DNA of 27,163 bases from DATEJJ01 sp039649115 (GCA_039649115.1 JBBWZQ010000067.1:1-27163); one strand, 5' to 3'. Counted from the first letter of the stretch, positions 5,235 through 14,166 are shown. Program-made: numbers and translations. Notes: generated from the letters alone by a model not told the origin.

Positions 5235-6335
5235 GTGCCGGTAACCATCCACGACGTGGCTCGTCGGGCCCAGGTGTCGCCCTCGACGGTGTCCCGGGCA
5301 CTCAGCGCGTCGCACCTGGTGCGGGTCACCACCCGCGAACGCGTCCTGGCCGCCGCGCAGGAGCTCGGCTACCAGCCGAACCCGGCCGCGCAGAGCCTGA
5401 TCACCGGGCGTACCGGCAACATCGGCATCATCGTTCCGGATCTGTCCAACCCGTTCTACACCGGCGTCCTGCGCGGGGTACAGGCCCGCGCGCGCTCGGC
5501 GGGGTACGCGGTCTTCTTCGCCGACAGCGAGGAGGACCCGGCCGCCGAGGCGGCGCTGGTGCGCACCATGGCACGGCAGGTCGACGGCGTGGTCATCTGC
5601 GCGCCGTTCTCCACCGACGCGCAACTGCGCACGCTGGCCGAACTGACCACCCTGACGCTGCTCAACCGGCGGCTGCGGGGCATCCCGGCCGCGCTGATGG
5701 ACAGCGCCGGCGCCATCCGCCAGGTGCTCGAACACCTGGCCGCGCTCGGGCACCGCAGGTGCGCGTACCTCAACGGCCCGCAGGCCTCCTGGTCCAACCG
5801 GGAACGCCGGCGGGGCATGCGCGCGAGCGCCGCCGCCCGGGATCTGTCCATCGTGGAGTTCGGCCCGTTCGAGCCGAACTTCGACGGTGGCGTCGCGGGT
5901 GCCGACCTCGCCGTGGCGAGCGATGTCACGGCGATCATCGCGTACAACGACCTCATGGCGCTCGGCGCGCTGTCCCGGCTGGCAGATCGGGGCATCGCGG
6001 TACCCGGGCGGATGAGCGTCGCCGGATTCGACAACCTGCTCTACGCGGCGATGTGCGCACCGCCGCTGACCACCGTCGCGATGCCCATGGAGGCGGGCGG
6101 CCGGGCCGCGGTCGACCTGCTGCTCGCCGGCGTCGCGCACCGGCACCTGGGCCGGAGCGGTCCGGTGACGCTCAAGAGCGTGTCATCGGGACACGACGGC
6201 GGCACGTACCGGGAACTCTCCACGCACCTGATCGTGCGGGCCACCACGGGCACCCCCAGCATTGTCACCTCCATCCCCGCCGGCGGCGCGGACCCCCGTG
6301 CCGCCGAACGTCCCCGGAAAAGGGAGACAGCCTGA
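5235..6335 (+). CDS. LacI-family transcriptional regulator
   Basis: A 366-residue regulator. The N-terminus VTIHDVARRAQVSPSTVSRAL is the LacI helix-turn-helix. The hinge region LGYQPNPAAQSL follows, and then a periplasmic-binding-like effector domain starting TGNIGIIVPDLSNPFYTGVL, with VDGVVICAP, YLNGPQASWSNRERRRGM, AIIAYNDLMALGAL and SVAGFDN in family order. GTG5235 is chosen because GGGAG lies about five bases upstream and the family start is M-x-T-I-x-D-V-A. A TTG at 5205 would add ten residues and overlap the operator. It is the first gene of its own operon: the stop codon shares one base with the next ATG. The likely inducer is a sugar acid or a catabolic intermediate. Confidence 0.93.
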   Translation: MPVTIHDVARRAQVSPSTVSRALSASHLVRVTTRERVLAAAQELGYQPNPAAQSLITGRTGNIGIIVPDLSNPFYTGVLRGVQARARSAGYAVFFADSEEDPAAEAALVRTMARQVDGVVICAPFSTDAQLRTLAELTTLTLLNRRLRGIPAALMDSAGAIRQVLEHLAALGHRRCAYLNGPQASWSNRERRRGMRASAAARDLSIVEFGPFEPNFDGGVAGADLAVASDVTAIIAYNDLMALGALSRLADRGIAVPGRMSVAGFDNLLYAAMCAPPLTTVAMPMEAGGRAAVDLLLAGVAHRHLGRSGPVTLKSVSSGHDGGTYRELSTHLIVRATTGTPSIVTSIPAGGADPRAAERPRKRETA

Positions 6336-7567
6336 TGCGTCACCTCCCCGCCGGCGCGCGGCGCGCCGGTACCCGATTGGCCATCGTGCTCGCGGCGGCG
6401 TCCCTCGCCGCGGCCGCCTGCGGCTCGCCGTCCACCGGCACCAGCGACTCCGGCCCGCTCACCCCGGACAAGGTGCCGGCCAAGCCGTCGAAGGCCGTGT
6501 CCTTGAACATCCTCGACGTCGCCGGGAACCTGCAGCTGACCAAGGGCATGCTCGACGACTTCAAGAAGGAACACCCGGACATCGTCGCCACCATCGTCAC
6601 CAGCACCGGCAAGGCGCCCGACCTGGCCGGCAAGGTCAAGGCGCAGGAGGACGCGAACCACGTCGACATCTCGCTGGTGCTCACCGGCACCGACGGCCTG
6701 TCCGCGGGCATCGCGCAGAACCTCTGGACGAAGATCACCCCGGACTACGCCAGCAAACTGTCCAACATGGACAACTACACCGACCCGGCCAAGGCCATGC
6801 AGGAACTGGCCCAGGGGTACGGCGTGGAGCTGGTGCAGTACCCGTCCGGCCCGCTGATCGAGTACAACCCGGCCAAGGTGACCAGCCCGCCGACCAGCGC
6901 GCAGGAGCTGCTCGCCTGGGCAAAGGCGCACCCCGGCAAATTCGAGTACGCGGTGCCGAAGAACTCCGGCCCGGGGCGGACGCTGCTCATGGGCCTGCCG
7001 TACATCCTCGGGGACAGCAACCCCAAGGACCCGGACAAGGGCTGGGACAAGACCTGGACCTACCTGGCGGAGCTGGGCAAGTACGTCAAGACCTACCAGG
7101 CGGGTACCAGCAACACGATGAAGGACCTGGCCAGCGGCGCGGTTGACATGATCGCCAGTACCACCGGGTGGGACATCAACCCGCGCGCGCTGGGTACCGT
7201 GCCGAACACCATGAAGATCACCACGCTCAAGGGCTTCCACTGGGTCAACGACGCGCAGTACGCGGTGGTGCCGAAGGGTGTCTCGGCGGACACCATGTCG
7301 GCGATCGTGAACCTGCTGCAGTTCATGCTCACGCCCAAGGAGCAGGCGATCGCGTTCGACCAGGGGTACTTCTACCCCGGACCGGCCATCAAGGGGGTCA
7401 CCCTCGACATGGCGCCGGCGGCCAGCCGGACGGCGATCCAGAAGTACGGCCGCCCGGAGTACGAGCAGCTGATCACGAGCGTGCCGAACGAGACCTCGCT
7501 GCCGGCCGACCAGCAGGTGGCCGCGTTCGCCAAGTGGGACCAGCTCATCGGCGCAAAGGCGAAGTAA
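6335..7567 (+). CDS. ABC transporter substrate-binding lipoprotein (family 1 extracellular)
   Basis: 410 residues. The signal peptide has Arg-rich N-region, LAIVLAAASLAAAA core and lipobox ending at Cys29 (AAAC-G), so the mature protein is lipid-anchored outside the membrane. The mature domain shows the family 1 binding-protein pattern: SLNILDVAGNLQLTKGMLDDF, KEHPDIVATIV, LIEYNPAKV with PTSAQELLAWAK, and a C-terminal domain containing FMLTPKEQAIAFDQGYFYPG. The closest style is the spermidine/putrescine- or iron-type group, but the ligand cannot be read off. Next to an IlvD/Edd dehydratase, a sugar-acid ligand is more likely than a polyamine. AAGGGAG precedes the ATG, which overlaps the LacI stop by one base. 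Confidence 0.9.
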   Translation: MRHLPAGARRAGTRLAIVLAAASLAAAACGSPSTGTSDSGPLTPDKVPAKPSKAVSLNILDVAGNLQLTKGMLDDFKKEHPDIVATIVTSTGKAPDLAGKVKAQEDANHVDISLVLTGTDGLSAGIAQNLWTKITPDYASKLSNMDNYTDPAKAMQELAQGYGVELVQYPSGPLIEYNPAKVTSPPTSAQELLAWAKAHPGKFEYAVPKNSGPGRTLLMGLPYILGDSNPKDPDKGWDKTWTYLAELGKYVKTYQAGTSNTMKDLASGAVDMIASTTGWDINPRALGTVPNTMKITTLKGFHWVNDAQYAVVPKGVSADTMSAIVNLLQFMLTPKEQAIAFDQGYFYPGPAIKGVTLDMAPAASRTAIQKYGRPEYEQLITSVPNETSLPADQQVAAFAKWDQLIGAKAK

Positions 7568-7570
7568 ACC

Positions 7571-8713
7571 GTGAAAGGCAAGCACTTCGAGCGGCTCCGC
7601 GCGGCGGGGGTCAGCCGGCGCTTCGGCGACCGGCTGGTCCTCGACGGGCTGGACCTGACGATCACCGGCGGCGAGTTCGTCGCGCTGCTGGGGCACTCCG
7701 GCTGCGGCAAGTCGACCGCGCTCAACTGCATCGCCGGGCTGCTGCCGCTGACCGACGGAGCCATCTGGATCGACGAGCGCCGGATCGACACGCTGCCGCC
7801 GGAGCGGCGCGGGTTCGGCATGGTCTTCCAGAACTACGCGCTCTTCCCGCACATGTCCGTACGCCGCAACGTCGGCTTCGGGCTGCGCATGCGCGGGGTG
7901 GGCCGGGAGGAGACCCGGCGCCGGGTGGACGAGGCGCTGCGCCTGGTGCAGCTGTCCGGGTACGCCGACCGGCTGCCCGGCCAGCTCTCCGGCGGCCAGC
8001 AGCAGCGGGTCGCCATCGCCCGCGCCGTCGTCGTCGAACCGCCGCTGGTGCTGATGGACGAGCCACTGTCCAATCTGGACGCCGCGCTGCGGCTGGAGAT
8101 GCGCACCGAGATCCGCCGGCTGCACCAGGAGCTGGGCCTCACCACGATCTACGTGACGCACGACCAGGAGGAGGCGTTGTCCCTGGCCGACCGGCTGGTG
8201 GTCCTGCGCGACGGCGTGGTGCAGCAGATCGGCACCCCCGAGGAGCTGTACCGGGCACCGGCCAACGCGCACGTGGCCGCGTTCATGGGGTACCGCAACC
8301 TGCTGCCGGTGCGGGTGACCAGCGGGCAGGGCGGGACCGTGCGGGTGGCCGGGCAGGGCTTCGAGCTGACCGGTACCAACCGGGACGCCGTCGCGACCAG
8401 CGGGTCGATCGCGGCGATCCGGCCGGAGGACATCACCGTGTCCGACAGCGGGGAGAACCGGCTGGAGCTCACGGTCGAGGTCGTCGAGTACCACGGCCGG
8501 GAGGAGGCGGTGCAGGGCCGGCTGTCCGGCGGAGCGCTGCTCCGGCTGCGTACCACCGTCCGGCTGGCACCCGGTGACACCGTCACGGTGTCCGTACCCC
8601 CGGATCGTGTTCTCGTCTTCGCCGCCGATCACGGTGACGGCCCCGCGGCCACAGCGGCGGCGGACCTTCCGGCCGGGGTGGCGACCCCCACCCCTGAGGA
8701 GGTCGCGACATGA
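7571..8713 (+). CDS. ABC transporter ATP-binding protein (PotA/MalK type with TOBE domain)
   Basis: 380 residues. Walker A is GHSGCGKST (41-49), the Q-loop is VFQNYALFPHM, the signature is LSGGQQQRVAIARA (about 138-151), Walker B is LVLMDEPLSNLD (about 159-170), and the switch histidine is in VTHDQEEAL. The C-terminal third, after FMGYRNLLPVRV, is a TOBE-type domain containing AAIRPEDI. It energises import across the cytoplasmic membrane with the two permeases encoded next. It starts with GTG three bases after the binding-protein stop and overlaps the first permease by four bases, consistent with translational coupling. Confidence 0.95.
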   Translation: MKGKHFERLRAAGVSRRFGDRLVLDGLDLTITGGEFVALLGHSGCGKSTALNCIAGLLPLTDGAIWIDERRIDTLPPERRGFGMVFQNYALFPHMSVRRNVGFGLRMRGVGREETRRRVDEALRLVQLSGYADRLPGQLSGGQQQRVAIARAVVVEPPLVLMDEPLSNLDAALRLEMRTEIRRLHQELGLTTIYVTHDQEEALSLADRLVVLRDGVVQQIGTPEELYRAPANAHVAAFMGYRNLLPVRVTSGQGGTVRVAGQGFELTGTNRDAVATSGSIAAIRPEDITVSDSGENRLELTVEVVEYHGREEAVQGRLSGGALLRLRTTVRLAPGDTVTVSVPPDRVLVFAADHGDGPAATAAADLPAGVATPTPEEVAT

Positions 8714-9609
8714 CGACGGTGCGCGCGCCGGCCCGGCCGGCGCTGCGCCACCGGCTGGCCGAGCGCGGCATCGACCGCACCCTGTTGCTGCTCGTGCCCG
8801 GCCTGATCTTCGTGGGGGTGCTGTTCTTCTACCCCTTGATGTACGGGCTGACGCTGTCCTTCCAGCCCCGGCACGGCGGCGGGCCGTTCGCCAACTACCG
8901 CGACTTCTTCCGCACCCCGTTCGACCGCAACACCATCCTGACCACCTTCAAGATCGCCCTGCCGGCCGCGCTGCTCAACGTGCTGGCCTCGATCCCGCTG
9001 GCGTTCCGGCTGCGCGGCCGGGTGCGCGGCAAGCGGCTGATCACCACGCTGCTGGTCCTGCCGATCACGCTGGGCACGGTGCTCACCGCCGACGGCATGC
9101 TCAACTTCTTCGGGCTCAACGGCTGGTTCAACCGGGTGCTGCGGTCGCTGCGCCTGGTGGACCAGTCGGTGACGCTGACCGGCAACTACTGGGGCGTGCT
9201 GATCTCGCTGATCGTCAGCGGGTTCCCGTTCGCGTTCCTGCTGACGCTGTCCTACCTCAGCGGCATCGACCCGAGCCTGGAGTCGGCCGCCGCCACGCTG
9301 GGCGCCGGCTCGTTGCGGCGGTTCCGGTTCATCACCCTGCCGCTGCTCGCGCCGGGCCTCGCGATGACGTTCTGCCTGACGTTCGTGCTGGCGTTCTCGG
9401 TGTTCCCGTCGGCCATCATGGTCGGCGACGGCGAGGGCCGCACCCGGGTGATCTCGATCGCCGCCTACGACGCGGCGTTCGACGCGTACGACTACTCGAA
9501 GGCGTCGGCGATCGCCATGATCATGGCGACCATCATGCTGATCGTGGTGTCGCTGGTGCTCTTCGGCCGCGGCCGCCTCTACCGCGGCGCGACGGGAGGC
9601 AAGGGATGA
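8710..9609 (+). CDS. ABC transporter permease, first subunit (PotB type)
   Basis: 299 residues with about six membrane segments, the first at roughly 24-45 (LLLLVPGLIFVGVLFFYPLMYG). The cytoplasmic coupling (EAA) loop is clear as ESAAATLGAGSLRRFRFITLPLLAPG near residue 195-220. The start codon lies in an ATGA overlap with the ATPase stop. It forms half of the translocation channel. The order binding protein, ATPase, permease, permease is the same as in polyamine/iron-type importers. Confidence 0.93.
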   Translation: MTTVRAPARPALRHRLAERGIDRTLLLLVPGLIFVGVLFFYPLMYGLTLSFQPRHGGGPFANYRDFFRTPFDRNTILTTFKIALPAALLNVLASIPLAFRLRGRVRGKRLITTLLVLPITLGTVLTADGMLNFFGLNGWFNRVLRSLRLVDQSVTLTGNYWGVLISLIVSGFPFAFLLTLSYLSGIDPSLESAAATLGAGSLRRFRFITLPLLAPGLAMTFCLTFVLAFSVFPSAIMVGDGEGRTRVISIAAYDAAFDAYDYSKASAIAMIMATIMLIVVSLVLFGRGRLYRGATGGKG

Positions 9610-10493
9610 GTGCCGGTGTGTTGGAGCGGGCGCCGGTTGACCGGCAGCCGGGAGCGACGCGGCGGCGGCTGGTCGCCCGGCCCGGTGTGTGGCTCACCTG
9701 GGGGCTGGTGATCTTCTTCTTCGTCAACCTGGTCGGCGTGGTCGGCTCCGTGGTGGTCAGTTCGTTCGGCGACCACTGGTTCGACACCTGGTGGCCGGGC
9801 GGCTTCACCACCCGGCACTACGCCAAGGCCTGGGGCGACTTCGGGCTGTTCCACGTGCTTATCGTGACGCTGGAGGTGTCGCTGATCGTGGTGGGCGTGG
9901 CGGTGCTCATCGGGGTGCCCGCCGCGTACGTGCTGGCCCGGCGCAGCTTTCCCGGCAAGCGGCTGGCGATGCTGGCGTTCGTGCTGCCCGTGCTGCTGCC
10001 GCCGATCGCCTACGGCATCCCGCTGGCCACCGCGCTGTACCGGGTGCAGCTCGCGAACACGCTGGTCGGCGTGATCCTGGCGAACCTGGTGCCGTCGGTG
10101 CCGTTCGTCGTGCTCACGATGACGCCGTTCATCGAGCAGATCGACCAGAAGATCGAGTCGGCGGCGCGCATGTGCGGGGCGAACACGCTGCGGATGTTCA
10201 CCCGCGTGCTGATGCCGCTGCTGCTGCCGGGCATCCTCGCGGCGGCGGTACTGGTGCTCGTGCGCACCGTCGGCATGTTCGAGCTGACCTTCCTGACCGC
10301 GGGAGCGGACAGCCAGACGCTGGTGGTCGCGCTGTTCAACTCGGTCAGCGGCGCCGGCATCCGGGCGCCGCAGGAGAGCGACGCCATGGCGGTGCTGTAC
10401 ATGCTGACCATGCTGGTGCTGGTCGTGCTGGCGCTGCGCTTCGTCAACCCGACCCAGCTGGTGACCCGAGTGGCGGAGGAACGCGACAGGTAA
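9606..10493 (+). CDS. ABC transporter permease, second subunit (PotC type)
   Basis: 295 residues with about six membrane segments, the first at roughly 29-52 (WLTWGLVIFFFVNLVGVVGSVVV). The coupling loop reads IESAARMCGANTLRMFTRVLMPLLLPG. AAYVLARRSFPGKR and LPVLLPPIAYGIPL are typical of the second permease in this class. ATG9606 overlaps the first permease stop by four bases. The stop codon overlaps the start of the dehydratase gene (TAATG), tying transport to catabolism in one transcript. Confidence 0.93.
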   Translation: MSAGVLERAPVDRQPGATRRRLVARPGVWLTWGLVIFFFVNLVGVVGSVVVSSFGDHWFDTWWPGGFTTRHYAKAWGDFGLFHVLIVTLEVSLIVVGVAVLIGVPAAYVLARRSFPGKRLAMLAFVLPVLLPPIAYGIPLATALYRVQLANTLVGVILANLVPSVPFVVLTMTPFIEQIDQKIESAARMCGANTLRMFTRVLMPLLLPGILAAAVLVLVRTVGMFELTFLTAGADSQTLVVALFNSVSGAGIRAPQESDAMAVLYMLTMLVLVVLALRFVNPTQLVTRVAEERDR

Positions 10494-12196
10494 TGCTACG
10501 CAGCGAGCGGTGGTACGGCGGGGAGGGCGTGCGGGGGTTCAGCCACCGGGCCCGTACCCGGCAGATGGGCATCGGCGCGGCCGAGCACGCGGGCAAGCCG
10601 GTGATCGGCATCGTCAACACGTGGAGCGAGATCAACCCGTGCCACCTGCACCTGCGCGAGCGCGCGGAGGCGGTCAAGCGGGGCGTGTGGCAGGCCGGCG
10701 GGTACCCGGTCGAGCTGCCGGCCGGTGCGATCGCCGGGGAGACGTTCACCAAGCCGACCGCGATGCTGTACCGCAACCTGCTGTCGATGGAGACCGAGGA
10801 GCTGATCCGCTCGTACCCCCTCGACGGTGTGGTGCTCATGGGCGGCTGCGACAAGACCACCCCCGCGCTGCTGATGGGCGCGGTCAGCGCCGACCTGCCG
10901 GCGATCTTCGTGCCGGCCGGGCCGATGCTGCGCGGCAACTGGCGGGGCGAGGTGCTGGCCAGCGGCAGCGACATGTGGCGCTACTGGGACGACCGGCGGG
11001 CCGGGCTGGTCAGCGACGAGCAGTGGGCCGAACTGGAGGAGGGCATCGCGCGGTCGCCGGGCCACTGCATGACGATGGGTACCGCGTCGACCATGACCTC
11101 GGCGGCCGAGGTGCTGGGCATGTCGCTGCCCGGCGCGGCCTCCATCCCGGCCGCGGACTCGGCACATCCCCGGATGGCGGCGGCCAGCGGTCGGCGCATC
11201 GTAGCGCTGGTCGGCGAGGACCTGCGCCCGTCGCACATCCTCACCGCCGCGGCCTACCAGGACGCGGTCACCACCGTGATCGCGCTGGGCGGCTCCACCA
11301 ACGCGGTCATCCACCTCATCGCGATGGCGAGGCGCGGCGGCATCCCGCTCACGCTGGACGACTTCGACCACGCGGCGCGCCGGGTGCCGGTGCTGGCGAA
11401 CATCAAGCCGGGCGGCGCGTACCTGATGGAGGACTTCTACTACGCCGGTGGCCTGCCGGGGATGCTGGCCCGGCTGGCCGACCTGCTGCACCTGGACCGG
11501 CCGGCGGTCGGCGGGACGCTGCGCGACGCGGTCGCGGGCCGCGAGGTGTTCCACGACGACGTGATCCGGCCGCGGGACAAGCCGGTGGCCGCCGAGGGCG
11601 GGCTGGCCATGCTGCGCGGCAACCTGGCGCCGGACGGCGCGGTCATCAAGCACATCGCCGCCGATCCCGCACTGCTGCGCCACACCGGGCCGGCGGTGGT
11701 CTTCGACGGGTACGCGGACCTGCTGGCCCGCATCGACGACGAGAGCCTGCCGGTCGACGAGGACTCGGTGCTGGTGCTGCGCGACAGCGGTCCGCAGGGC
11801 GGACCCGGCATGCCCGAGCACGGCATGCTGCCGATACCGGCCCGGCTGCTGCGCCGGGGGGTACGGGACATGGTGCGGGTCTCGGACGCGCGGATGAGCG
11901 GCACGAGCTACGGCGCGTGCGTGCTGCACGTGGCTCCCGAGTCCTATGTGGGCGGTCCGCTGGCGCTGGTCCGCGACGGGGACATGATCCGCCTCGACGT
12001 GCCGGCGCGGGTGCTGTCGCTGGAGGTGCCGGGCGGCGAGCTGTCCCGGCGCCGCTCGGCGTGGACCCCACCGCCCCCGGTGTACGCGCGCGGGTACGGC
12101 AGCCTGCACGCGGCGCACGTGCTGCAGGCCAACGACGGCTGCGACTTCGACTTCCTGGTGCGCCCGGGCCGGGTCGCCGAGCCCGATGCGCGGTAA
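10493..12196 (+). CDS. IlvD/Edd-family sugar-acid dehydratase (Fe-S)
   Basis: 567 residues of the dihydroxy-acid / 6-phosphogluconate dehydratase family. Probable cluster ligands are Cys50 (NPCH), Cys119 (GGCDKTTP) and Cys192 (GHCMTMGTAST). The C-terminal active-site segment is ARMSGTSYGACVLHVAPES. This S-G-T-(S/A) form with LHVAPE marks the aldonic-acid dehydratases (arabonate, xylonate and relatives), where branched-chain IlvD usually has S-G-G-T. The expected reaction is dehydration of an aldonate to a 2-keto-3-deoxy acid in the cytoplasm. It is the last gene of the LacI/ABC operon, and its ATG overlaps the permease stop. The specific sugar acid is not determinable. A role in valine/isoleucine synthesis is unlikely. 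Confidence 0.9.
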   Translation: MLRSERWYGGEGVRGFSHRARTRQMGIGAAEHAGKPVIGIVNTWSEINPCHLHLRERAEAVKRGVWQAGGYPVELPAGAIAGETFTKPTAMLYRNLLSMETEELIRSYPLDGVVLMGGCDKTTPALLMGAVSADLPAIFVPAGPMLRGNWRGEVLASGSDMWRYWDDRRAGLVSDEQWAELEEGIARSPGHCMTMGTASTMTSAAEVLGMSLPGAASIPAADSAHPRMAAASGRRIVALVGEDLRPSHILTAAAYQDAVTTVIALGGSTNAVIHLIAMARRGGIPLTLDDFDHAARRVPVLANIKPGGAYLMEDFYYAGGLPGMLARLADLLHLDRPAVGGTLRDAVAGREVFHDDVIRPRDKPVAAEGGLAMLRGNLAPDGAVIKHIAADPALLRHTGPAVVFDGYADLLARIDDESLPVDEDSVLVLRDSGPQGGPGMPEHGMLPIPARLLRRGVRDMVRVSDARMSGTSYGACVLHVAPESYVGGPLALVRDGDMIRLDVPARVLSLEVPGGELSRRRSAWTPPPPVYARGYGSLHAAHVLQANDGCDFDFLVRPGRVAEPDAR

Positions 12197-12417
12197 CCGC
12201 CACGACTCGTAAGACTCCCGCACTGGAAATGACCTCCGGCCACTCCTACTCTCTGCTGAAAGGGATGCGCGGAAGCGGCATATGTACGATGGGTGGTGAA
12301 TGGTCAGTTAATACCCTCGACAATCGCAGGCTCGGTGTGACGTTGACCTATGAGTGCTACCTTCGACCAGTTCGGTGACACGATGGCGAGTGCGGCGGTG
12401 ATACGGATGGCGACTGC

Positions 12418-13251
12418 ATGAGTCCCTCCCGCCGCGACTCCTACGGCCCCCCGGGGCCGCCCCGGCCGGGGGCGACGGGACGCGCCGGCGTGCCGCGCCC
12501 GGGCGGCCCGCGGCCCCCGAGACCCGCCCGCACGGCCCCGCTGGACCCGCCGCCGCACCGCGAGCGGATGCCCCGGCCCGACGCGTTCCCCGAGATCGAG
12601 CCGCTGCCCCCGGCCCGGCCGCGCGGCCACTACCGGGGCAAGCGGCGCCAGGAGAACCCGTGGGCGAGCTACGGCCTGATCGTCGCGGTACCGCTGGTCC
12701 TCGTCCTGCTCATCGTCGGCTTCTCCGCGCTGCCCCCCTACACGCCCAACAGCCGGGCGCAGTCCCAGCCCAACGGGGCCGGGACCACCGCCGCCGGCAC
12801 CGGACCGGCCAGCCCGGCGCAGGCCGACCCGCCGGCCGCGGCGACACCGGTGAGCGTCTACGAGGCCGAGAGCGCCGGGCAGAACACGCTCGGTCCCACC
12901 ACCAAGAAGCGCGCCGTCACGGCCGCCTCCGGCGGCGAGGTGATCAGCAGCATCGGCCACGGCACGCCGGCCGGTGACGTGAAGTTCAACGCGGTCACCG
13001 CGACCACCGCCGGCAAGTACACGCTGACGATCTACTACCTGCTCGGCGACACCGTGGCGCACCGGCTGGCACTGTGGGTCAACGGTCGCGGCCCGACGGT
13101 CCTCAGCTTCCCGCCCTCCGGCGGCGTGGACCGGATCAAGACGTTCCGCGCCACGGTGACGCTCACCGCCGGTACCAACAACATCCGGTTCAGCAACGCC
13201 ACCCAGGCGTTCGGGCCGGACCTGGACCGGATCACGGTACAGCCGCAGTAG
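12418..13251 (+). CDS. Membrane-anchored protein with extracellular CBM6/35-like domain
   Basis: 277 residues. A proline/arginine-rich cytoplasmic tail (1-80) is followed by one membrane helix (about 85-105, LIVAVPLVLVLLIVGFSAL). A Gly/Ala/Pro linker leads to a C-terminal beta-rich domain (about 143-277) with VYEAESAGQN, GKYTLTIYYL, LALWVNGRG, TVTLTAGTNNIRFSN and PDLDRITV. That order matches carbohydrate-binding modules of the CBM6/CBM35 fold. It probably displays a glycan-binding domain in the cell wall. No catalytic domain is present. The upstream gap 12197-12417 holds no gene I can support; TACGAT at 12285-12290 could be a -10 element without a clear -35. The ribosome site is weak. Confidence 0.75.
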   Translation: MSPSRRDSYGPPGPPRPGATGRAGVPRPGGPRPPRPARTAPLDPPPHRERMPRPDAFPEIEPLPPARPRGHYRGKRRQENPWASYGLIVAVPLVLVLLIVGFSALPPYTPNSRAQSQPNGAGTTAAGTGPASPAQADPPAAATPVSVYEAESAGQNTLGPTTKKRAVTAASGGEVISSIGHGTPAGDVKFNAVTATTAGKYTLTIYYLLGDTVAHRLALWVNGRGPTVLSFPPSGGVDRIKTFRATVTLTAGTNNIRFSNATQAFGPDLDRITVQPQ

Positions 13252-13257
13252 GAGCGG

Positions 13258-13986
13258 TCAGGACCGGCGCAGGTACCGCCGGACCACCTCCTGCGCCTCG
13301 CGCGCCTCCCGCTCCGCCTCGGCCGCCTCGGTCGCCAGCGCGTCCGCCGCCACCTCGGCGACCCTCGCCTGCTCCAGCGCCAACTGGGCGGCCGTCGCGG
13401 CCCGGTGGTACGCGCGCCGGGCGTCGCGCTCGCGGGCCGCCCGCTCCGCCACCACCCGCCGCCGCTCCTCCTCCTGGGGATCGGCCTGCGCCGGGCGGCT
13501 CCACACCCGCTGCAACTCGCGCACGCTGATCGCGCCGCGCCGGAAGGCCACGAACGCGGCATGCGCGAGGCCCTCCTCGGCGGGGGTCCCGTCGGCGCCG
13601 GGCGCGGGGGGTGGCGCGGGGTGGGGCACGGCCAGCACGGGCGACTCGGCCGTCTCGTACTCGTACCAGGCGACGTCCCGCAGCTCCTCGGCCGCCACGC
13701 TGCGCTCCCGTGCGGCGCCGGCTTCGGCCCGCGCCCGCGCCGCCCGGTCGGCCGCGGCCGAGGCGTGCGCGGTCAACCGCTGCCACTCCTGGCGCAGCGT
13801 GGCCGAGGGCCTGGCCGGCCGGCCCGCCCGCGCGGCGGTGGCCGGTGGCCGTGCGGGCCCGGGGTCGGCGCCCCGCCCCCAGACCCAGCTCATCACCGCG
13901 AGCGCGGCCACCAGCGCGAGCGCGCCGCCGAGCACCAGCACGCCCGCGACCAGCAGCGGATCGTTGGACAGATCGCCGAGGTGCAC
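13258..13986 (-). CDS. Single-pass membrane protein with alanine-rich coiled coils, unknown function
   Basis: 242 residues. A hydrophobic helix (about 12-36, LLVAGVLVLGGALALVAALAVM) near the N-terminus is followed by a Pro/Ala/Arg linker. Two long Ala/Glu/Arg-rich helical stretches (about 63-105 and 165-235) look like coiled coil. WYEYETAESPV and FRRGAISVRELQRVW sit between them and are the only distinctive segments. I recognise no named family. A cytoplasmic helical rod anchored to the membrane is the simplest model. It converges on the CBM-like gene with six bases between stops. GTG13986 has a GGGGAG-rich leader. Composition bias makes weak similarity misleading. Confidence 0.7.
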   Translation of the reverse strand: MHLGDLSNDPLLVAGVLVLGGALALVAALAVMSWVWGRGADPGPARPPATAARAGRPARPSATLRQEWQRLTAHASAAADRAARARAEAGAARERSVAAEELRDVAWYEYETAESPVLAVPHPAPPPAPGADGTPAEEGLAHAAFVAFRRGAISVRELQRVWSRPAQADPQEEERRRVVAERAARERDARRAYHRAATAAQLALEQARVAEVAADALATEAAEAEREAREAQEVVRRYLRRS

Positions 13987-14166
13987 GCCGCCCGCTCCCC
14001 AGGTCCAATTGGCCGGCCGCGCCCGCCCAGGCAGTCACGGGCGCGAATATGAGCCTATTGCCCCGGACCGATCGGGTGAAGCCCGGACACGGTCAGAGCA
14101 CGGCAGCTCCACGGCTGGGACGGCACCTGCCGCCGGCAATGTCCGAACCCGGGTGGACGGCAACCC

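Noticed and set aside
6041..8632. 863-codon minus-strand open frame opposite the LacI, binding-protein and ATPase genes
   Set aside because: Low-complexity composition and complete overlap with conserved plus-strand genes; no domain or ribosome site of its own.
10493..12196. Assignment of the dehydratase as IlvD of branched-chain amino acid synthesis
   Set aside because: The C-terminal SGTSYG...LHVAPES form and the operon with a sugar-type regulator and importer fit aldonate dehydratases better than dihydroxy-acid dehydratase.
12383..12421. Twelve-codon reading frame whose TGA overlaps the ATG of the CBM-like gene, suggestive of a coupled leader peptide
   Set aside because: No ribosome site in front of it, and short frames like this are common by chance; conservation data would be needed.
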